A stretch of 50,471 bases of DNA from Candidatus Magasanikiibacteriota bacterium (lineage in GTDB: Bacteria > Patescibacteriota > Patescibacteriia > Magasanikbacterales > GWA2-37-8), in contig JAHFHZ010000004.1 in assembly GCA_023246715.1 (NCBI GenBank), forward strand, positions 1 to 50,471, given 5' to 3'. The notes below the pieces were generated by a model that was not told where the DNA came from, did not search any database, and saw only the letters and a list, made by a program, of their open reading frames with translations. Positions 35,325-42,444 of the stretch are shown piece by piece; positions within the stretch are counted from its first letter, which is position 1; each line of letters starts with the position of its first letter. The translations under genes were made by a program, and so were the position numbers.

Positions 35325-35702
35325 ATGAAGCAACTAATTAAAACTACCAAAAATAAGTTACGCCAGGTTCGTCATCGCCGGGTTCGCGCACGCGTTTCTG
35401 GCACTGCCCAACTACCACGTTTGTCGGTATTTCGCAGCCTGACAGCCGTGCGTTTGCAGCTGATTGATGATGTGACGGGCCGCACCATTTGTGCCATAAA
35501 TACTGATAAAATCGCTGCCGACAAATTATCAGGAACCGGTGGAAAAAAAACCCAGGCCGCCTTTGCTGCGGGAAAAATGCTGGCGGAGCTTGCCTTAGCA
35601 AAAGGAATCAAGCAAGCGGTATTTGACCGCGGTGGGTACAGCTATCACGGCCGGGTGGCCGCGGTGGCCGAAGGCGCCCGCGCCGCTGGCCTGGTTGTTT
35701 AA
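35325..35702 (+). CDS. rplR: 50S ribosomal protein L18
   Basis: The 125 residues match L18, a 5S rRNA binder: RHRRVRARVSGTAQLPRLSV, FRSLTAVRLQLIDD, and the end VFDRGGYSYHGRVAAVAEGA with ARAAGL. Start GCGTATG, seven bases after rplF. Confidence 0.97.
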   Translation: MKQLIKTTKNKLRQVRHRRVRARVSGTAQLPRLSVFRSLTAVRLQLIDDVTGRTICAINTDKIAADKLSGTGGKKTQAAFAAGKMLAELALAKGIKQAVFDRGGYSYHGRVAAVAEGARAAGLVV

Positions 35703-35732
35703 TTTTGATGACCTTTAGTTACTTTTGTACGT

Positions 35733-36248
35733 ATGCTTCCTAACAAACCGGACAATCGCCGCCCGCGCCGCTCGGATCGACCCGAAGAGAAATCTGAATT
35801 TGAACAGTATATTTTGGATTTGGCTCGCGTTACTCGCGTTACTGAAGGCGGTAAACAAATGAACTTCCGGGTCTGTCTGCTTCTGGGCGACCGTGCCGGC
35901 CGGGTTGGGTATGGCGTGGCCAAAGGCGCCGACGTGCAGTTGGCCGTGGAAAAAGCCGTGCATCAGGCCAAAAAACGCATTATTCGCGTTCCGTTTATCA
36001 ACGAAACCATTCCGCACGCCATTGTGCGCAAATTTAAAGCCGCTCAAGTGATGCTCAAGCCCGCGCCGCGCGGTTCGGGAATTATTGCTGGGGGAGCACT
36101 CCGTTCTGTATTGGATTTGGCGGGTGTGCCAAACGTATCTTCAAAAATTTTGGGAACGACCAAGAATAAAATTACCATTGTTAAAGCAGCCTTTGAAGCG
36201 CTTAAGGGTTTCCAAAAAACCCGCCCGGCTCGCCCGGTTCGTAAGTAA
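35733..36248 (+). CDS. rpsE: 30S ribosomal protein S5
   Basis: The 171 residues include the double-stranded RNA-binding part (FEQYILDLARVTRVTEGGKQ, VCLLLGDRAGRVGYGVAKGA) and PAPRGSGIIAGGALRSVLDL with AGVPNVSSKILGTTKNK. A basic N-terminus (NKPDNRRPRRSDRPEE) precedes. It is followed directly by rplO: rpmD (L30), normally between them, is absent, as in CPR bacteria. Start ACGTATG. Confidence 0.97.
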   Translation: MLPNKPDNRRPRRSDRPEEKSEFEQYILDLARVTRVTEGGKQMNFRVCLLLGDRAGRVGYGVAKGADVQLAVEKAVHQAKKRIIRVPFINETIPHAIVRKFKAAQVMLKPAPRGSGIIAGGALRSVLDLAGVPNVSSKILGTTKNKITIVKAAFEALKGFQKTRPARPVRK

Positions 36249-36257
36249 TTGTTTTTT

Positions 36258-36695
36258 ATGTTACAGCCACATACTATTCGCCCTGCTCGCGGAGCAAAAC
36301 ACAGTGTCAAAAAAATCGGCCGTGGTAATGCTTCGGGCCATGGCACCTCTTCGGGTCGCGGTGGCAAAGGCCAAACTGCCCGCTCGGGCGGCAGTCGCGG
36401 CATTCAGGCGCGCGCTTTTAAATTTTTGTTGCAATCAACTCCTAAGCTCCGGGGCTTCACCAGCATTGCTGTAAAACCAGCCGAAGTATCGCTGAGTGAT
36501 TTAGAAACGAAGTTTAACGTCGGTGAAACCGTTGATCTGGCCGCTCTCAAGGCCAAACGCATTGTGCCCAGGGCTGCTGCTGCCGCTAAAATTTTGTCGA
36601 GCGGAGCGCTAAACAAAAAATTAACCATTGTTGGAATCAAAGCTTCTAAAGTAGCTGCCGAAAAAATTACGGCCGCGGGCGGCGAAATAAAATAA
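36258..36695 (+). CDS. rplO: 50S ribosomal protein L15
   Basis: The 145 residues match L15: the glycine-rich RNA-binding N-terminus (IGRGNASGHGTSSGRGGKGQ, TARSGGSRG) and the C-terminal domain (GALNKKLTIVGIKASKVAAE). Start TTTATG at 36258, nine bases after rpsE; an upstream TTG adds three residues. Confidence 0.96.
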   Translation: MLQPHTIRPARGAKHSVKKIGRGNASGHGTSSGRGGKGQTARSGGSRGIQARAFKFLLQSTPKLRGFTSIAVKPAEVSLSDLETKFNVGETVDLAALKAKRIVPRAAAAAKILSSGALNKKLTIVGIKASKVAAEKITAAGGEIK

Positions 36696-36778
36696 TTGGC
36701 TTCTTGGCGCAGCTCTGCTCTTGAGCGCGAGGCCCTTCTCTGGCCGCTGTTCGTTTAACCACTATTCACGCCGAATAT

Positions 36779-38053
36779 ATGTGGGACAAACTACGTCAAA
36801 TTTGGAAAATTGAAGAATTGCGAAATAAACTGTTATTTGTAGCCGGACTTTTAGTAGTTTTTCGGTTAATTGCGCATATTCCGATTCCCGGGGTAGACGT
36901 CGTGCAGCTCCAAAACTATCTGGCCGGTAATCAAATTTTGGGTTTCATTAATCTGTTTTCGGGCGGTGCGATCACCAACTTTTCGCTCATCGCTTTGGGG
37001 GTTGGCCCGTATATCACCGCTTCGATCATTTTGCAGCTGTTAACCATGATCGTGCCGAGCCTGGAAGAATTAAGCAAAGAAGGTGAATCCGGCCAGCAAA
37101 AAATTAACACCTATACTCGTTTTCTCACCGTACCGCTCGCGCTCCTGCAGGCTTTTGCCACCGTGCGTTTACTGAGTGCTCAGGGCGGCCAAATTTTGGG
37201 CACGCTGACGCCGTTTAGAACTATTACCATTATCCTCACCCTCACCGCCGGAACCATGTTTTTGATGTGGCTGGGTGAAAATATTTCCGAAAAGAAAGTT
37301 GGCAACGGCATGTCACTTTTGATTTTTGCCGGCATCGTATCCAGCCTACCTACGGCACTGCGTAATATCGCGATCAACTATAATCCCTCGGATCTTACTA
37401 CCTTGATTTTGTTCGGCGCGGTAGGAATCCTTACCATTGTCGGCGTAGTCTTTATCACCGAAGGTCAGCGCAACATTCCGGTGAGTTACGCTAAACAAGT
37501 TCGAGGCAACCGCATGTTTGGTGGTATCCAAACCCACCTGCCGTTCCGGGTGAATATGGCTGGCGTAATCCCCATCATCTTTGCTATTTCGTTAATTTTG
37601 TTCCCGTCGCTGGTCGCTCAATTCTTCGTGGCCGCTAAAACCGCTTGGTTGGCTAGCCTGGCGCGCGGCACCATTACCCTGTTCCAGAATCATATTTTTT
37701 ATGACATTTTGTATTTTACTTTGGTAGTAGCTTTCACCTATTTCTACAGCGCCATTATTTTTCAACCCCATAAAATTGCCGAAAATTTGCAGAAGCAAGG
37801 CGGTTTTATCCCGGGTATTCGCCCGGGCAAAGAAACCGAAAAGTATTTGGGCGCGACCATGCTCCGCTTGAATCTCACCGGCGCGCTTTTCTTGGGTGGT
37901 ATCGCGGTGTTGCCATTGGTTATTAGTGGTGTTGGCGGGACGCAGAACCTTACCATTGGCGGTACGAGCCTGTTGATCGTGGTGGCGGTAGCAATTGAAA
38001 CCGCCAAGCAAATCGAAGCGCAACTGACGGTTTACGAATACGACCAAGTATAA
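36779..38053 (+). CDS. secY: Protein translocase subunit SecY
   Basis: The 424-residue channel protein has ten predicted membrane helices and the SecY signatures FRLIAHIPIPGVDV (about 29-42), GLGPYITASI-type GVGPYITASIILQLL near 75, SEKKVGNGMSLLIFAGI near 173, and GFIPGIRPGKETEKYL near 340. It forms the Sec channel, through which the many predicted lipoproteins of this window would pass. Start ATATG, 83 bases after rplO. Confidence 0.97.
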   Translation: MWDKLRQIWKIEELRNKLLFVAGLLVVFRLIAHIPIPGVDVVQLQNYLAGNQILGFINLFSGGAITNFSLIALGVGPYITASIILQLLTMIVPSLEELSKEGESGQQKINTYTRFLTVPLALLQAFATVRLLSAQGGQILGTLTPFRTITIILTLTAGTMFLMWLGENISEKKVGNGMSLLIFAGIVSSLPTALRNIAINYNPSDLTTLILFGAVGILTIVGVVFITEGQRNIPVSYAKQVRGNRMFGGIQTHLPFRVNMAGVIPIIFAISLILFPSLVAQFFVAAKTAWLASLARGTITLFQNHIFYDILYFTLVVAFTYFYSAIIFQPHKIAENLQKQGGFIPGIRPGKETEKYLGATMLRLNLTGALFLGGIAVLPLVISGVGGTQNLTIGGTSLLIVVAVAIETAKQIEAQLTVYEYDQV

Positions 38054-38078
38054 AAAATAATCACCAGTATTTTCTCAC

Positions 38079-38099
38079 CCGCCGTTAAGGCGGTTTTTT
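38079..38099 (+). terminator. Terminator of the ribosomal operon after secY
   Basis: CCGCC-GTTAA-GGCGG followed by six T. Confidence 0.9.
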
Positions 38100-38100
38100 A

Positions 38101-38129
38101 TTGACAAAAAAATATGTCGAGAGTACGAT
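38101..38129 (+). promoter_or_regulatory. Promoter in front of a broken cassette gene
   Basis: TTGACA, 17 bp, TACGAT, beginning two bases after the T run of the secY terminator. This matches the layout after fusA, where a cassette promoter also begins right after the terminator. Confidence 0.65.
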
Positions 38130-38175
38130 ATAAAATCGTTCCTTGACGCCCCACTTGCTAGTGAGGAGGCCTGGT

Positions 38176-38274
38176 ATGTCGCCCCCCAGTTCGTTTGTTA
38201 ACCGCTCTGATCAGCTTTCAATTACGAAACTCCCCACTACCTCCAAAATTGAGTATCATAAAAAACACCCCTGA
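38176..38274 (+). pseudogene. Broken cassette gene: 5' stump cut by a palindromic element
   Basis: GAGGAGG lies six bases before ATG 38176 and the first codons are GC-rich (MSPPSSFVNR), as in cassette genes. After about 13 codons the frame enters the AT-rich repeat at 38213 and ends at TGA 38272 after 32 residues. Promoter, Shine-Dalgarno and start are intact while the body is missing. I infer a former cassette destroyed by insertion or deletion. Confidence 0.6.
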
Positions 38275-38335
38275 CGGGGGGTATCTTTTATGATAGCAGA
38301 TTTATTGCTTTTAGGGGGTTTCGTAATTCAAAGCT
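38213..38335. repeat. 123-bp imperfect palindromic element with internal terminator
   Basis: The outer arms AGCTTTCAATTACGAAACTC (left) and the complement of GGTTTCGTAATTCAAAGCT (right) match with few mismatches. Inner arms TATCATAAAA... / ...TTTTATGATA enclose ACCCC-TGAC-GGGGG, a terminator hairpin. The left 44 bases recur at 61-104 as the 3' end of the truncated doxX. This looks like a MITE-like or REP-like element able to bring a stop codon and terminator to its insertion site. Confidence 0.7.
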
Positions 38336-38500
38336 TAACCAAGGGGCCGAAGACGATGAGGCCCAAAGTTGGCTCCGCGGTGCGGGCGGCCCCGCCGCCG
38401 TTATGGTCGCGGTTGCTCCTCGTACGATCTGTGCCTGTAGCGCCCGTCCGCGCGGCTTGAACCCCTCAAGCCGCTTCCCTCAATGCTTTCTGCTTGTACC
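38336..38500 (+). other. GC-rich remnant between two palindromic elements
   Basis: Sequence from about 38340 to 38480 is GC-rich like cassette genes but has only short open frames (for example ATG 38357 for about 34 codons). It may be the decayed body of the cassette whose start survives at 38176. No domain can be recognised. Confidence 0.4.
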
Positions 38501-38503
38501 AAG

Positions 38504-38655
38504 AAGCTTCGAATTACAAAATGTCACCTTTTGTCATTGTGAGGATCGCAGCGACGAAGCAGTCCCATCGCGTTGTAGCACTAAACCAGGGGATTGCTTC
38601 GCTCCTTACAGTCGCTCGCAATGACAATAAGGGTGCTTTCGTAATTTACAGCAAG
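38504..38655. repeat. Composite palindromic repeat containing a REP-like core
   Basis: Outer arms (AAGCTTCGAATTACAAAATG at about 38504 and TTTCGTAATTTACAGCAAG at about 38637) resemble the ends of the 38213 element. The core GTCATTGTGAGGATCGCAGC (38533) pairs with GTCGCTCGCAATGAC (38611-38625) and with GGGATTGCTTCG. The core, of the type GTCATTGCGAG...GAAGCAATCCC, is a repeat I know from many unrelated bacteria. Confidence 0.7.
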
Positions 38656-38683
38656 AAGAGCGCACGGGGGAACTAAAACCTTA

Positions 38684-38715
38684 AAACCGGCTATTAAAGC
38701 TGTTTTTTGTTTTAT
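38684..38715 (+). terminator. Weak terminator
   Basis: AAAACCGGCT-ATTA-AAGCTGTTTT with mismatches is followed by TTGTTTTATT. Confidence 0.5.
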
Positions 38716-38737
38716 TCAATTGTTTTACTCAATACTA

Positions 38738-38766
38738 TTGACAAATTGCCAAAAATGTGCTAAGAT
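38738..38766 (+). promoter_or_regulatory. Promoter of the 38924 cassette gene
   Basis: TTGACA, 17 bp, TAAGAT, with TGC directly before the -10. Confidence 0.82.
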
Positions 38767-38817
38767 AAGCGGTTGTTCTTTACATTTTGGCTTACTACGG
38801 CCCTGAAAACGGCCTGA

Positions 38818-38870
38818 AATACGCACGATTTACCTTTGAATATCAACCTCAAGGGTGAATCGTGCGTATT
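38818..38870 (+). promoter_or_regulatory. 21-bp hairpin in the leader of the 38924 gene
   Basis: AATACGCACGATTTACCTTTG pairs over 21 positions, with two wobble or mismatch positions, with the stretch ending in AATCGTGCGTATT, around an 11-base loop. No T run follows, so it is not a terminator. It lies between promoter and Shine-Dalgarno and may stabilise or regulate the mRNA. Confidence 0.65.
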
Positions 38871-38923
38871 TGGTCGCCGGTTGAGAAGCCGGCCAGGAAT
38901 TGGTGCTTTCAAGGAGGTCTTTG

Positions 38924-39514
38924 ATGCCACAGACAAGCAGCCCCACTCCGAACGACTCGTTCCAGCAGTGCAACGGCAAGTGGCCCGGCGGCAAGCGCTG
39001 CACCAGGCAGCAGGAGCGGCTCCACTGCCCCGAGCACCTCGAGCAGATCCTGCTCGCGGCTCGCTTCGCCAACGAGGAGGACATTTCCCCCGGGGAGATG
39101 TTCTGGTATCGGTACAGCGTGAGCGGGCCCCGGATCTGGTTCCTCACATGTGAGGACCGGATCGAATTCGCCGACCCCCCGGCGCTGCCCGCCGGCTGCG
39201 GCCCCAACGACCGCGCCGCCGCCGAGCAGAGCGCCCTCGAGCGTCCGCGCCAGATCAATCGCGCCGCCCCGCCCCAGCGGCCCCGGCGCGACGATCAGCG
39301 CCCCGCCCGCGAGCGCCTGCAGCAGCCCCACCCCGTGCAGATGCCGGATCGGCCATTCCGGCCGCTCGTGCACCGCCTGGCGGCTGAGCCGAGCACCCCC
39401 GAGCAGCGCTTCGCGCAGCCGGTCACGACCACCATACGTAGCCCCCGCTACGCCGTGTTCGCCCCGACGCTCGCTCGCCGCCACGGCGGCCCCAAGGGCA
39501 ACAACGACCGGTAG
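38924..39514 (+). CDS. GC-rich cassette gene: Cys/His N-terminal protein, unknown
   Basis: The 196 residues begin with a possible small zinc site (FQQCNGKWPGGKRCTRQQER, then LHCPEHLEQIL: four Cys/His candidates within about 25 residues). GEMFWYRYSVSGPRIWFLTC follows, then a long Arg/Pro/Ala-rich, probably disordered half. There is no signal peptide, unlike most cassettes. AAGGAGG lies seven bases before ATG 38924. The gene interrupts the usual secY-adk junction. Both strands are open because of GC content, so only the start signals and the Cys/His block support this frame. Confidence 0.65.
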   Translation: MPQTSSPTPNDSFQQCNGKWPGGKRCTRQQERLHCPEHLEQILLAARFANEEDISPGEMFWYRYSVSGPRIWFLTCEDRIEFADPPALPAGCGPNDRAAAEQSALERPRQINRAAPPQRPRRDDQRPARERLQQPHPVQMPDRPFRPLVHRLAAEPSTPEQRFAQPVTTTIRSPRYAVFAPTLARRHGGPKGNNDR

Positions 39515-39639
39515 CCCCGCTTTCGGCAGCCAACGCCCCTCACGCCCACCCCGCGGCTCCCCAAAGCCGCGCTCCAAATAGCAATTTCTTTCTAAATTAA
39601 AGAGGAATTTCTTCTGGGGCAGAGGTCGTTAATCCGCTT

Positions 39640-39669
39640 AAAAATCATTCCAAACGGAGTGATTTTTTT
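39640..39669 (+). terminator. Terminator before adk
   Basis: AAAAATCATTCC-AAAC-GGAGTGATTTTTTT, a 12-bp stem with one wobble, ends the cassette transcript. Confidence 0.85.
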
Positions 39670-39671
39670 GC

Positions 39672-39700
39672 TTGTCAAAGCAGGCGATTTTTGATAGCCT
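39672..39700 (+). promoter_or_regulatory. Promoter of adk-map-ruvX-recO
   Basis: TTGTCA, 17 bp, TAGCCT with TGA before the -10; the adk start is nine bases downstream, so the transcript may be nearly leaderless. Confidence 0.5.
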
Positions 39701-39708
39701 GAAACAGT

Positions 39709-40383
39709 ATGAAAAAAATTATTATCCTGTTTGGGCCGCCCGGCAGCGGCAAAGGAACTCAGGCCAAACGTATCGCCGAAAGTTTTGGTTACCGGCACAT
39801 ATCGACCGGTGATTTATTACGCGCGCTTTCGGCTGCAGGCACTGTTGACGAGCAGGAACAAAAAGCCCTGGTGGCAATGCAGGGTGGTGCCTTGGTGCCT
39901 GATTGGTTAATTTATAAACTGGCCTTCCAGGCTATTACCGAATCGCTCCAAGCGGGTCAGGGTGTGGTACTCGACGGCGCTATCCGCAACACCGCTCAGG
40001 CCGAACACTATCAGGAATTTTTTAAGCAGCGGGGCGTGGCAGCAGAAGTAGTAGCCATCGAAATCGCCCTCCCCGATGAATTATCGCTTGAACGCCTCAG
40101 CACCCGCCGTGTCTGCGCCGCGTGCGGCGAAATCGTGCCCCTCACCGGCCCTGCTGCCCCGGCCAGCTGCCCCAAATGTGGCGGTAAACTGGTGGCCCGC
40201 GCCGACGACAATCAAGAAGTTGTCCGTAAACGAATTGAACTGCAAGGCAACCAGTCTCTTGCTCCCATCCGGGCTTTTTACCAGGGCCAGGGAACACTCA
40301 AAATTATTAACGGTAACCAATCTATCGCGGCAGTGGCCGAGGAAACAAGTCGTATTTTAAACGCTTCCGAGTATGTTGATTAA
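39709..40383 (+). CDS. adk: Adenylate kinase
   Basis: The 224-residue enzyme interconverts ATP + AMP and 2 ADP. Walker A is FGPPGSGKGTQAKRIAE (8-24); the AMP site shows YRHISTGDLLR near 28 and VLDGAIRNTAQAEH (usually DGFPR; here DGAIRN, a change near a catalytic arginine). The LID carries a zinc site of two cysteine pairs (CAACGE, CPKCGG). Its end overlaps the map start by 11 bases, indicating coupled translation. Start AGTATG. In most bacteria adk-map follow secY directly; here a cassette and repeats intervene. Confidence 0.95.
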   Translation: MKKIIILFGPPGSGKGTQAKRIAESFGYRHISTGDLLRALSAAGTVDEQEQKALVAMQGGALVPDWLIYKLAFQAITESLQAGQGVVLDGAIRNTAQAEHYQEFFKQRGVAAEVVAIEIALPDELSLERLSTRRVCAACGEIVPLTGPAAPASCPKCGGKLVARADDNQEVVRKRIELQGNQSLAPIRAFYQGQGTLKIINGNQSIAAVAEETSRILNASEYVD

Positions 40384-41239
40384 AACTCCCGCCGAATTGG
40401 CTCAGATCAAAAAAGGCGGCCATCTCATGGGTATAATCCTTTCCGAGCTGTATCGGAGTGCGCGCCCGGGAGTTTCAACCTGGGACGTTGACAAAGAGGC
40501 CGAAGCAAAAATTATTGCTTCTGGCGGGACGCCCGCGTTCAAGGGTTACACCACTCGGGTAAGCGACACGCCATTTCCTTCGACAATTTGCGCTTCGGTA
40601 AATACCGACTTGGTGCACGCCATTGCCCGCAAAGAAGTGAAGCTCAAAAAAGGCGATATTTTTAGCATTGATATCGGCATGGAATGGCCATTTAAAAAAG
40701 AAACCAAAAACAAAGAAAAAGGAAAAAAGTTAACCGGTCACCCCGGAGCCTCTCGCGGGTATTTTACTGATACCGCCGTAACATTTGCTTTGGGCGAAGT
40801 TCCTGCTCCGGTAAAAAAACTGCTCGCCGTTACCAAGCAAGCCTTAGAAGAGGGGATTAAAGCCGCCAAACCAGGCAACAGCGTGGCCGCTATTGGTAAA
40901 GCCGTAGAAAGCTACGTCCGCTCGCAAGGCAATTATGGTATTGTTCGCGATCTGGTGGGGCACGGCGTGGGCCATGCCGTGCACGAAGATCCCCATATCC
41001 CCAATTATTACGATCCAGCTTTGGAAAAAATTATCCTTAAGCCCGGCATGGTTATCGCCATCGAACCAATGATCTCGCTCTCGAATGAATACCGCGTGCA
41101 AACCAAACCAGATGGCTGGACGATCGAAATGGTTGACCAGTCGCTCTGCGCGCATTTTGAGCATACCCTGATTATTACCTCGCGCGGCAACACGGTGGTT
41201 ACGCGCCGCCCCGGCGAAGACAAAGAAGTGTTTTGGTAA
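40373..41239 (+). CDS. map: Methionine aminopeptidase, type I
   Basis: The 288-residue metalloprotease removes the initiator methionine. The metal ligands are visible in order: SIDIGMEW (Asp), YFTDTAVTF (Asp), GHGVGHAVHEDPHI (His), AIEPMIS (Glu) and FEHTLIITS (Glu). A Lys-rich insert (KKETKNKEKGKKLTG, about 107-121) separates the first two aspartates and makes the protein longer than the usual 250-265; similar inserts occur in other CPR proteins. Start GAGTATG inside the end of adk. Confidence 0.96.
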   Translation: MLIKTPAELAQIKKGGHLMGIILSELYRSARPGVSTWDVDKEAEAKIIASGGTPAFKGYTTRVSDTPFPSTICASVNTDLVHAIARKEVKLKKGDIFSIDIGMEWPFKKETKNKEKGKKLTGHPGASRGYFTDTAVTFALGEVPAPVKKLLAVTKQALEEGIKAAKPGNSVAAIGKAVESYVRSQGNYGIVRDLVGHGVGHAVHEDPHIPNYYDPALEKIILKPGMVIAIEPMISLSNEYRVQTKPDGWTIEMVDQSLCAHFEHTLIITSRGNTVVTRRPGEDKEVFW

Positions 41240-41243
41240 CGCT

Positions 41244-41651
41244 ATGAAAATTTTAGCTATTGATTACGGTACACGGCGTTTGGGGCTTGCCTGGAGCGAC
41301 ACAGTGCTCGATGTAGTGTTGCCGCATGGCACCATTGCCGCGCCGCGCCAAGCTTCGGCAACCAAAGCCCAAGGAGTTTTTATTGCGGGGATTACAAAGT
41401 TGTTAACCGAAAGCCCGGTCGATATCATCGTGCTGGGGTTCCCACGCGGCCTGGCTGGCCACGAAAACCAGGCCACGGCTCGGGTGAAAGAATTCGCGTT
41501 TGAATTGCAAAAACACACCAGCGTGCCGATCGAATTTTTTGACGAACGTTTTACCTCGGCGGCCGCCGACGCATTGGGGCCGGGCGTGGCGCGCGATGAA
41601 AAAGCGGCCATGATTATTTTAGAAGGCTACGTAAGCAGTAAAAATCACTAA
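41244..41651 (+). CDS. ruvX: Holliday junction resolvase-like protein YqgF/RuvX
   Basis: The 135 residues match the YqgF/RuvX family of RNase H-fold nucleases: MKILAIDYGTRRLGLAWSD with the first catalytic Asp, IIVLGFPRGLAGHENQ, EFFDERFTSAAAD with acidic residues, and the final DEKAAMIILEGYV. The family is implicated in 16S rRNA processing and recombination. Start GCTATG, four bases after map; it follows in the same operon. Confidence 0.93.
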   Translation: MKILAIDYGTRRLGLAWSDTVLDVVLPHGTIAAPRQASATKAQGVFIAGITKLLTESPVDIIVLGFPRGLAGHENQATARVKEFAFELQKHTSVPIEFFDERFTSAAADALGPGVARDEKAAMIILEGYVSSKNH

Positions 41652-41653
41652 GT

Positions 41654-42379
41654 ATGTTGAGCGTGGTTTTAGCGCGGCGCGACTGGCGGGAGTATGATCA
41701 GTTAATCACGCTCTACACGCGCGAAACCGGCCGTCGGCAAACTGTGGCGCGCGGCGTTAAAAAAATAACCAGCAAGAACGCCACCCACCTGGACGTCCCC
41801 GGCATAGTGGAAGCAGACATACTCCCGGGCAAAGAAGTTGATTATCTGCTCGCGGTGCAGCCGGTAGATTCGTTTATCCGCCTGGCCGGTGATTGGCGAC
41901 GGCTCTGCGTGTGGAATTTTGCCCGCCGCCTGGTGGAGCAGTTAGTGCGTGAAAGCGCCGAAGATCACGCGCTCTTTGAGCTCCTCGTTTCGTTCGGGGT
42001 ATATCTAAACACAGCGGAGCAAATTTTGCTGAGCGCGGCCGATAGTTTCACGCTTAAACTATTGGCGCGATTGGGTTTTTCCCCTGAGCTTGAAAATTGC
42101 GCGGCCTGTGGCGGTAAACTGGTGGGGGAGCGATTAGTGTTTGTTCCCTCGCTTGGTGGTCTGGCTCACTGGGGTTGCCTCCCCGCCAACACCGGGACGC
42201 CGCTTGGCTCAATCCCGTTTTCAGAGGCTCAGGCGCAACAACTGCGCGAATTGCTCACGCACAGTTGGGCGAAATGTGTTGCCAGGTCACATTGCCCCGA
42301 GGTGCGCCAGGCAATTAGTAGTTTTTTGGCTTATCATAGCGAAAAAAAGAATATTTTATTTCAATGGCCAACAGAATAA
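41654..42379 (+). CDS. recO: DNA repair protein RecO
   Basis: The 241 residues show the RecO N-terminal OB fold (VVLARRDWREYDQLITLYTR, GRRQTVARGVKKITSKNATH) and the zinc-like part FSPELENCAACGGKLV with a later Cys in HWGCLP. RecO loads RecA on SSB-coated DNA with RecR. Its start (AGTATG) is two bases after the ruvX stop. Confidence 0.9.
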   Translation: MLSVVLARRDWREYDQLITLYTRETGRRQTVARGVKKITSKNATHLDVPGIVEADILPGKEVDYLLAVQPVDSFIRLAGDWRRLCVWNFARRLVEQLVRESAEDHALFELLVSFGVYLNTAEQILLSAADSFTLKLLARLGFSPELENCAACGGKLVGERLVFVPSLGGLAHWGCLPANTGTPLGSIPFSEAQAQQLRELLTHSWAKCVARSHCPEVRQAISSFLAYHSEKKNILFQWPTE

Positions 42380-42381
42380 AT

Positions 42382-42410
42382 TTGTGGAGTTCGCTGCGTA
42401 ATGTTATGCT
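42382..42410 (+). promoter_or_regulatory. Putative promoter of asnS
   Basis: TTGTGG, 17 bp, TATGCT, 34 bases before the start. Confidence 0.45.
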
Positions 42411-42444
42411 GATTTTTTAGGGTAGTTCAATTATTGTGCCACGT

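Noticed and set aside
38909-39577. Long minus-strand open frame opposite the 38924 gene
   Set aside because: No start signals; composition of a GC-rich shadow.
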